Shown here piece by piece: positions 16,414-21,953 of a stretch of DNA of 21,953 bases (its first letter is position 1; every line of letters starts with the position of its first letter). The notes below the pieces were generated by a model. It had not been told where the DNA came from. It did no database searches and saw only the letters and a program-made list of their open reading frames with translations. Source of the stretch: Tritrichomonas foetus (Eukaryota; Parabasalia; Tritrichomonadida; Tritrichomonadidae); contig MLAK01000977.1 in assembly GCA_001839685.1 (NCBI GenBank), positions 14,411 through 36,363 on the forward strand. The letters are read 5' to 3'. The position numbers were made by a program, and so were the translations under genes.

Positions 16414-16825
16414 TCAAAATCTAATGAACCAATTGTATTCAACTCACACAAAATCATGAACATTCTTATTAATAAAGAAGGAAATTGAATTTAATTCTGA
16501 AATTATTTGAGAATCTTATTTTTTGGGCATAATTTTTTTTTCTTTCTTAAAATACTTTTGAAGGAGCTTATCCATGTAAATACTCTCAAAAATCAAGGAT
16601 ATGTCGCATATGTGTGGGAAAAAAGTAGATTTTCATTTTCAATGGAATATACGATTATAATGTATTCAAAACAATAAGTATTTCTAAAAAAATTGCTTTT
16701 TTTATTAAATCGAAGAATATCTCAAAAATAAAAAGACAAAATCTTTTAATATTTTGGNTATATTATTTTTTAATNATNCTAANTATANGGAGAAAATATA
16801 AATAAAATCATAAGCGTAGAAGCAT
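16414..16825. other. Right arm of the outer element, non-coding
   Basis: This is AT-rich sequence with a T9 run at 16533-16541 and five ambiguous bases between 16758 and 16788. No reading frame or structure stands out. Confidence 0.45.
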
Positions 16826-16840
16826 AGGTTGTGTACTTTT
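16826..16840 (-). repeat. Right terminal inverted repeat of the outer element
   Basis: This is the reverse complement of 14698-14712, followed at once by the second copy of the 8-bp ACTAACCT. Confidence 0.8.
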
Positions 16841-16848
16841 ACTAACCT

Positions 16849-17010
16849 TTTCTCGCATTATTTTCGTTCAGCGAATATTCCTATTCTCGTTCGTTCTCTT
16901 GCAACTTTTCTGATTACGTAGGAAATATAATTTCATTTCTGACAACATTAAAATTCTCGACTCATTTTTGATTTTGACATACAATTCTCGAATAATCTGA
17001 AATACAACTC
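16849..17010. other. Flank between the outer element and the candidate RNA
   Basis: No gene is seen. TTCTCG and TTCTCGTTCG words recur, but without a clear repeat unit. It could hold the promoter of the candidate RNA. Confidence 0.35.
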
Positions 17011-17138
17011 AGCTCGTCCCAATGATTGAATGCTCAGTTTAGGCCATCAAAATAAGCCATCCAGTGATTGGGCCAGGTGGCATTTGTTGGATTTTGAGTG
17101 ATCCTGGCTGATGAGAATGAAAATGGGACAAAAGAGCT
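17011..17138 (+). ncRNA. Candidate structured small RNA with T4 end
   Basis: The segment is visibly richer in G and C than its surroundings and can fold end to end. AGCTC-GTCCCA (17011-17021) pairs with TGGGAC and GAGCT (17124-17129, 17134-17138), with AAAA bulged out. Inside, GGCCAGG (17071-17077) pairs with CCTGGCT (17103-17109), and GCCATC (17043-17048) can pair with GGTGGC as an alternative. TTTT begins at 17138, the usual RNA polymerase III stop. TGATTGA near the 5' stem and CTGATGA near the 3' stem are C/D-box-like, but the order and spacing are not canonical. I cannot name the RNA. The opposite strand is not excluded. Confidence 0.3.
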
Positions 17139-17221
17139 TTTGAGGAAGAAAGAAAAAAGATAAAGGTATATATTTCATTATTAGAATTTTAATCTTGAGA
17201 AGAGAATCAGTTTATCGTTAC

Positions 17222-18889
17222 TTAGATTTCATATTTGAAGAAGTTCATGAAGTAAGCTCCGAATTCCCATCCAAGTGGTGGTGTCTTTCCTTGGTCGCGG
17301 AGTTGTGAGTTGTAGAGTGATGAGAATTCGTTGTATGATTCACTGATGCCCTTGATTGCGTGGTCGAGTGCCCTCTTACAGTGCTTTGGTTCAGGGCCGA
17401 CGTAGGCTGGCATGTCATCAATTTGTGGGATTGTGAGGAGGAATGTCTTCAATCTTGGGTAGATGCTTTGTTGGATGCGGGAATTCCATTCCTTGACGAA
17501 TTTTTCGTTACCTTCGATTGGAGCGAAGTTGAGTGGCTTTTGGATGAGGGATGCGAATGGAACAAGGACGGTTGTGAGTTGTTCTGGTGTCACGCTGTAA
17601 TCCTTGACGAATTGCTGTGGGTCTGAGAGGGCGGCTGTAAGGAATCTGAGGCAGAAGAAACCACTGAGCGTGTTAATGACTGCTTCTTGGGTGTTGAAGC
17701 GGAGGGCTGCTTGGCTGGCAAGGATGGCGCCAAGGTGGCGGATTTCGGGTGGAATGAGTGGGAAGCTCTTGAGGACGTAGTTAAGGCATGTGAAGAGGAG
17801 CTTCTCAGCTTTGCCGGATTTGCATTTGTCGACGTTGTTGAGTCCGACATCGCCAACCTTAAGAATGTAGTCGACTAATTTGATGACGAAATTCTTGACG
17901 TAGGTGCTTCCGTATTTGCTGAAGAGGACCTTGAAGAGGTTTGTGAGGTGAGAGTTCTGGCGGAGAACCTTCTGTGGGGTGAGATCCTCTTGTGAGAATT
18001 CATGAGCAACGACCAATGTAAAGAATTGGTTGACGGTTTGTGAGTAGCAGGCAATATCAAAGAGATCCTTCATGAGATCAGCACCATCCTTGACTTTAAT
18101 GACTGATGGATTTGTAAGGATGGAATAGAGGATCTGATCGTTGGCTGTGATGGCTTCATAGGTGGCTGCAAGGACGGCCTTTGGAACTGGGTTGATGTAT
18201 GAGCCCAAGAAAAGTGGATAGGCTGTCTTGTTTAAGTTTTGCCAATTTTCGGATAATCCCATGTTGAGCAATTGGCATCTGATCTTTGTCTCGTCGGATG
18301 TCTTGAACTTAAGTCCATTCTTAGTTGGCTTGAAGCTGACGACTTCTTGGTTGCAGTGGTTTTTGATTTGTTTGTTTTCGATTAAGTCGATTCTGATGAA
18401 TTTGTCAGTATCGACGTAGGCCCAGTATTGAACATCCTTCATCTTGACGACAGAAACACCCTTGATGATTGAATTCTTTGTAGATTTGTTTCCATGCCAT
18501 TTGGGCTTGACGATGGCGAAGGACAAATAGCGAAGAGCATCATGAGGTTTCTTGGAATCATGGATCAATTGAACAATGTATAAAGCAAGGTTCTGAACTT
18601 CGGATTTTTCGGTTGAGAGGACAGGTGGCCACAATGAGAAAATTTGTGCGTAGACATCCTTGTTGAAAACTTCGTGGCAAAGCTTAACAAATGCAGTTAA
18701 AGTCTCAGGTGGGTTCTTAATAAGATCATCGTAGCCTTTATCGAAACATTTTTGGAGATCTTTCCTGCAATCTTTCAAGGATTTCTCGTTCAACTTGGGA
18801 AGAGTATCGTAGTCGATGGATGAGACAAGCTTGTCAACTTTCTCGTTGTATTTGCTGAAGTTAACGAAAGGAACGGGTTTAGCAGACAT
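17222..18889 (-). CDS. RasGAP-domain protein
   Basis: The 555-residue protein looks like a Ras GTPase-activating protein, which speeds GTP hydrolysis by small G proteins at membranes. The GAP domain spans about 240-430. VLRQNSHLTNLFKVLFSKYG (308-327) matches the family's LFRGNSLATK...MKLYG, placing the catalytic arginine finger at R310. The second signature, CLRFLTAALSDPQQF (413-427), matches FLRFICPAIxxP, with the stabilising R415. Residues about 140-235 (VVKMKDVQYWAYVDTDKFIRID...) resemble a PH-like module that could bind membranes. N-terminal 130 residues are helical. No C2 or SH2 domain is seen. TCAAAAAG motifs precede the ATG (plus-strand 18895-18903 and 18924-18933). The stop TAA is followed within about ten bases by a TAAA. 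The coding sequence is less AT-rich than its neighbours, which suggests strong expression. Confidence 0.8.
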   Translation of the reverse strand: MSAKPVPFVNFSKYNEKVDKLVSSIDYDTLPKLNEKSLKDCRKDLQKCFDKGYDDLIKNPPETLTAFVKLCHEVFNKDVYAQIFSLWPPVLSTEKSEVQNLALYIVQLIHDSKKPHDALRYLSFAIVKPKWHGNKSTKNSIIKGVSVVKMKDVQYWAYVDTDKFIRIDLIENKQIKNHCNQEVVSFKPTKNGLKFKTSDETKIRCQLLNMGLSENWQNLNKTAYPLFLGSYINPVPKAVLAATYEAITANDQILYSILTNPSVIKVKDGADLMKDLFDIACYSQTVNQFFTLVVAHEFSQEDLTPQKVLRQNSHLTNLFKVLFSKYGSTYVKNFVIKLVDYILKVGDVGLNNVDKCKSGKAEKLLFTCLNYVLKSFPLIPPEIRHLGAILASQAALRFNTQEAVINTLSGFFCLRFLTAALSDPQQFVKDYSVTPEQLTTVLVPFASLIQKPLNFAPIEGNEKFVKEWNSRIQQSIYPRLKTFLLTIPQIDDMPAYVGPEPKHCKRALDHAIKGISESYNEFSSLYNSQLRDQGKTPPLGWEFGAYFMNFFKYEI

Positions 18890-18935
18890 TAAACGCTTTT
18901 TGATATGACTTTGAAAAATTAATAACTTTTTGATA
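18890..18935 (-). promoter_or_regulatory. Promoter-like motifs before the RasGAP gene
   Basis: Read toward the gene, TCAAAAAGTT (18924-18933) and TCAAAAAGC (18895-18903) lie about 35 and 6 bases before the ATG. The first is identical to motifs before the BET and CK1 genes. Confidence 0.4.
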
Positions 18936-20000
18936 TATTGAACGATGAGAAAATCTGTGATTTCTTATCAAATTATTGATTGTCATTGGCGGGGGTCCAA
19001 TATTGAAAGTATTGAAAGCATAATGTTCGGCCATTCATCTCGAGATGATGTTTACGAATAATTTAAAGATTTGGTTGGTGGATTCCCCCACTCTCTTCCA
19101 TTTCAGAAAAAGCTGTTTTACAATACAAAATTTGAATAGTCAATATACTTATCATCGAGAAAACTTTCTATCATTATTTTACTCATTTTTATTATTTATG
19201 ATGGTAGTGAGATCGTATCTACCCGATGTCTTCTTCTCAAAATTGTTAGTCAAAATTCAAAGAAAAGGCAAATCTATAAGCATGATCAAAACAAATTTAT
19301 CTTCACAAAAATGATACTTATCTGTTATATTTCTGGATTTTATAACAATATAATTAGTACTTATGCATGAAATATGAATTTCAAATGAAAAATATGAAAA
19401 TTATTTTCATTGGCCAGACTATTAAATCTCGCTCATTCCTCAATTTTTAGTAATTTGCGAGACCATTCAATAAAACAGCGTTTTCCAGAAAAGAATTTTC
19501 GATTAAACCCACCATCAATATTAGGCTAACTATAACAATATTTTGACACTCTTAATAGTATAAAGTCGAATGACCTATGTGATTTAAACAAGAAATTGTC
19601 CATTTCTGATTGGACAGTCTTCCATTATTCTGGAATTTATTAATTTCGCTTATATCCTTGTTGCATTGATGGGCCAATTAACGTGTGGCTCAATTCATAT
19701 CATCATATTATGCCGTAAAATTCTATAGTAAACAGATTTTATTCAAAGAGGGCAAATTCATCAAATTTGTGGACCATTCAGTATTCATCAAATCTTTGCT
19801 GATCAATTTTGTTGACAATGAGTTAAAACAAATGTTGATAAATTTGTATTTCAAAAAAAAATAATTATTTTAAGAATTCGATTTAATTACAAACAAATAT
19901 TTCTATAAACTGATAGTAACAAGTGATACTTCTCCAAATGAATTCATTCAAAAACTTGCTCACAGCATGAATTCATTTGGGTTTTTGAACATAAAATGAA
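18936..20000. other. Intergenic region of about 1.1 kb between RasGAP and CK1
   Basis: No gene is supported. An 89-codon forward frame at 19045-19314 has an ATG but shows no motif and typical AT-rich random composition. A natural out-of-phase A9 run is at 19853-19861. The right end holds a strong inverted repeat described separately. Confidence 0.5.
19934..19980. terminator. Perfect 14-bp inverted repeat just 3' of the CK1 gene
   Basis: CCAAATGAATTCAT (19934-19947) and ATGAATTCATTTGG (19967-19980) pair perfectly around a 19-base loop. The repeat begins 20 bases beyond the CK1 stop, on the reverse strand. It might help 3'-end formation or mRNA stability. No TAAA lies between the stop and the hairpin, unlike at other genes here. 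Each arm contains a 10-bp palindrome, so a protein site is also possible. Confidence 0.4.
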
Positions 20001-21044
20001 TCAAGAAATGTTGCATCCATTGCATCCGCCTGAAACGACTTCATTTCCTTCTTGTGAAGACGATTTTTCTTCACTGATTAGAGGAAAATCGAATGGTATG
20101 TTTGGTTCATCATCTTTAGTTGGCTTTAGGTCAATTGCTGAAATCTCATTCACGTCTTTCTCTCGAAGCTTTTCCCAATCATAGGGGTCATCCCATGAGC
20201 ATTGGTTTTCTGTCATTGCTTTACTAATCAAGCCAATAATTGCATCATAGTTTGGTGATTCAAACGGCTCGAGACTCATTACATATTTGTTATAAATCTG
20301 TAAAAATTGGTTTGGTAATTTTTTAAATAATTTTTCAGGAAGAACCTTCACTTTTTTCTTCATTGTTTTCGGCTTGTTGGAAATTCCCTTCCATGGTAAT
20401 CTCCCTGTTTTTATTTCGACAATGGAATATAGCCAGGAAAGCAAGTCATCTCTTTGTGATAGCTCCATTCTCATGTGCGCGTTAACGGAGGTATAAGAAT
20501 TTGTTCCAACGTAGCCAGGATGATTGCGGGGAGGAATTAATTCACCTGTTTCTTGATCAATAAACCTTCTGGAGAGGCCAAAGTCGATTATTCCAATGGG
20601 GAAATAACGACTTGAACGAACAAGGAAATTATCGGGTTTGATGTCCCGATGAATAATTCCTCGATCATGAATTTCACGAATACACCTTAGCATTTCAATT
20701 GAAAGCCTCAAAGTTGTAGATAAAGAGAAGACTTTCCTCGGAAGCCTCTTCCTCAAAATTCTAAGCGATGGACCAAAGCATTCCATCGTCAAAAATAAAA
20801 ATCCGCTTGATCGGCCAAAATCAAAAAATTTTGGAACGTAGTTGCACCCCTGCAGACTCTTCAGCATCCTGTGCTCGTAATGGAGGGCCCTCTTTTCCTG
20901 CTTCACGCTTTCAATCTTCATTGCATAGAATTCGCGAGTGTCTGGAAATTGAACGAAATATATTTCACCAAAGCCGCCTTTTCCAATCCTTTTGAGTATA
21001 CTATAGCCTGAAAAACTCCTCCCGCTTTGGAGAACTGGTACCAT
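20001..21044 (-). CDS. Casein kinase 1-family protein kinase with CaaX-like C-terminus
   Basis: The 347-residue protein is a CK1-type Ser/Thr kinase. The catalytic domain spans about 14-290: Gly loop GKGGFG (21-26), AMK with K43, E57 in helix C, HRDIKPDN (132-139, catalytic D134), DFG (154-156), and the CK1 hallmark GTNSYTSVNAH (180-190) in place of the usual APE region, followed by QRDDLLSWLY. All catalytic residues are present. A short tail of about 50 residues ends GGCNGCNIS. The last four residues, CNIS, fit a farnesylation CaaX box, and C341 just before could be palmitoylated, so membrane attachment is plausible. CK1 genes are greatly expanded in trichomonads. TCAAAAAGTT lies 9 bases before the ATG on the gene's strand, and a 14-bp hairpin follows the stop. 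Confidence 0.93.
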   Translation of the reverse strand: MVPVLQSGRSFSGYSILKRIGKGGFGEIYFVQFPDTREFYAMKIESVKQEKRALHYEHRMLKSLQGCNYVPKFFDFGRSSGFLFLTMECFGPSLRILRKRLPRKVFSLSTTLRLSIEMLRCIREIHDRGIIHRDIKPDNFLVRSSRYFPIGIIDFGLSRRFIDQETGELIPPRNHPGYVGTNSYTSVNAHMRMELSQRDDLLSWLYSIVEIKTGRLPWKGISNKPKTMKKKVKVLPEKLFKKLPNQFLQIYNKYVMSLEPFESPNYDAIIGLISKAMTENQCSWDDPYDWEKLREKDVNEISAIDLKPTKDDEPNIPFDFPLISEEKSSSQEGNEVVSGGCNGCNIS

Positions 21045-21070
21045 TCGTACTGAACTTTTTGAATATGGAT
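21045..21070 (-). promoter_or_regulatory. TCAAAAAGTT promoter-like motif before the CK1 gene
   Basis: The motif (plus-strand 21053-21062) ends eight bases before the ATG. It is shared with the BET and RasGAP genes. Confidence 0.4.
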
Positions 21071-21907
21071 AATAATTGGATGTTTATCAAAAAGCTGCGA
21101 TGTGTTTTAAAAAAAATGATTATTTTTTCTTTTAGACTTTATAAATAATACAATTTTTCCATGTAAAATTACATTATTTGAAAGGAGATATGAATTTGAA
21201 TAGAAGAAAATGATTTTCATTCAAATTCACACATTGAATCATGAGTATTGATGATTTCACGAAATCTTGGTAGAAGTTGGTTTTAAATGATGTATTATCA
21301 ATAAGACATGATTTCGTTTTTGCACAGAATTCATTTCGGAAAAAGTTCGTATTGACAATATTTCCTGAGTAGCACTTTCGGTTTTTGGTCAATTAACCGT
21401 TATTTTGGCCATTCAAAAAAAATCGTAGAATCTATTCAAATTTTTTTCGTTGATTTTTCCAGATTGTTTAATTCTTTTAGATGATTTAATTGGTTCATCA
21501 ATCTTACATTATCATCTCAATAAATAAAATATGGTTACTTTATTATTATCTAACTTTTTTCACGAAATAATATTTGAATATTCCCATTTGATATGAATAA
21601 TCGCCATTGTTATTCATGATGTATATAACTTTTGATTGATATCTAAATTCGTTTGATTATAATTTTAGACTCTGTTATATCTTATATCATTCAAAAATTC
21701 ACAATTAAACTTTAAATTGATAATTTTTTGATAAAATAGTCATTAAATCTCTTTAATTGATAGAATACGATATTATTTATATTATTTCTATTGTATATGA
21801 TTCAATAAGATTTGATTTCATGCATTTAATCATGATGCCTGTCATGTGATTCATTAAATATTGAAGATGATGTAATTTATAATCAATGATTCCATTCGAA
21901 ATTCATA
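21071..21907. other. AT-rich intergenic region at the right end
   Basis: No gene is supported. A 72-codon reverse frame (21174-21392) is short and featureless. TTGAATGA-, CATTCAAA- and ATTTAATTGA-like words recur, but no ordered repeat is seen. Confidence 0.5.
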
Positions 21908-21953
21908 CATTTATATTGTTATTAAATCATTTATATTGTTATTAAATCATTTA
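21908..21953 (+). repeat. 20-bp tandem repeat cut by the window end
   Basis: CATTTATATTGTTATTAAAT occurs twice in perfect tandem (21908-21927, 21928-21947) and a third copy begins with CATTTA before the window stops. The array may continue beyond. Confidence 0.85.

Larger units (their letters stand above)
14690..16848. mobile_element. DNA transposon-like element with 15-bp TIRs and 8-bp target duplication
   Basis: AAAAGTACACAACCT at 14698-14712 is repeated as its perfect reverse complement at 16826-16840. The 8-bp direct repeat ACTAACCT flanks the pair exactly (14690-14697 and 16841-16848). This is the standard scar of a cut-and-paste DNA transposon. The element is 2143 bases with the mariner and about 850 without it, so it is probably a non-autonomous derivative. 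An 8-bp duplication fits hAT, P or Merlin-type elements, but the TIR wording does not identify one. Eight of the nine ambiguous bases (n) in the window lie inside it, as expected for a multicopy sequence. Confidence 0.8.

Noticed and set aside
17106..17129. Hammerhead ribozyme core (CTGATGAG ... GAAA)
   Set aside because: There is no stem II between the two core pieces, and no cleavage triplet with a proper stem III and stem I arrangement.
17011..17138. C/D-box snoRNA or U3 RNA
   Set aside because: C- and D-like words are present, but their order, spacing and closing stem do not match the canonical layout. It is kept only as an unnamed RNA candidate.
19045..19314. An 89-codon forward frame between RasGAP and CK1
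   Set aside because: It has no recognisable motif; composition and length are compatible with chance.
1..21953. CRISPR arrays, tRNA or rRNA genes, spliceosomal introns
   Set aside because: No repeat-spacer pattern, cloverleaf or rRNA segment was seen. The ACTAACC copies at 14690 and 16841 resemble a trichomonad intron branch site but are explained as the target duplication, and no matching intron 5' end is evident.

Overview
This is an AT-rich eukaryotic window with densely spaced, intron-free genes. It reads best as a parabasalid (trichomonad) contig, probably Tritrichomonas foetus-like. The evidence is single-exon eukaryotic genes (cytosolic ribosomal proteins eL43 and uS10, a BET bromodomain protein, RasGAP, CK1, PPP phosphatase, inositol 5-phosphatase, FANCJ-type helicase), short leaders before start codons, TAAA motifs overlapping or just after several stop codons, and a DD34D mariner. 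The species is inferred; no rRNA or tRNA is present to settle it.

Layout. Left part, + strand: PPP phosphatase (534-1565), FANCJ/BRIP1-like helicase (about 2323-4953), a 667-residue protein with an SGWGDGGY tail (5344-7347), and a BET-type protein (8292-10031). Middle, - strand: eL43 (10873-11151), an OCRL/INPP5B-like 5-phosphatase with a probable ASH domain (11705-13651), and uS10 (14239-14601). Just upstream of uS10 lies a 2.14 kb element with 15-bp terminal inverted repeats and an 8-bp target duplication (14690-16848). A complete mariner with an intact transposase (14858-16151) sits inside it. Right part: a candidate structured RNA (17011-17138), then a RasGAP protein (17222-18889) and a CK1 kinase with a CaaX-like end (20001-21044), both on the - strand. 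The genes are independent eukaryotic transcription units, not an operon. Several concern signalling (PPP, CK1, RasGAP, phosphoinositide phosphatase), and the rest concern chromatin, DNA repair and translation. I see no new multi-gene system.

The most unusual signal is not biological. Nine-base blocks of pure A recur at positions 8+52k. Thirty-six such slots are filled from position 8 to 14836, and only two A-runs of nine or more lie out of phase. One block falls exactly on the DEAH box of the helicase and turns DEA into KKK without changing length. Another falls in the ET domain of the BET protein, and a third lies where the helicase start codon could be. This looks like bases overwritten during data processing or assembly, so lysine runs and poly-A tracts at these positions should not be trusted.

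Other points of interest are promoter-like motifs shared between genes (GGTTGGCC before both ribosomal protein genes; TCAAAAAGTT or TCAAAAATTGA before several others), the nested transposon, the candidate RNA and the CK1 membrane-anchor-like tail.
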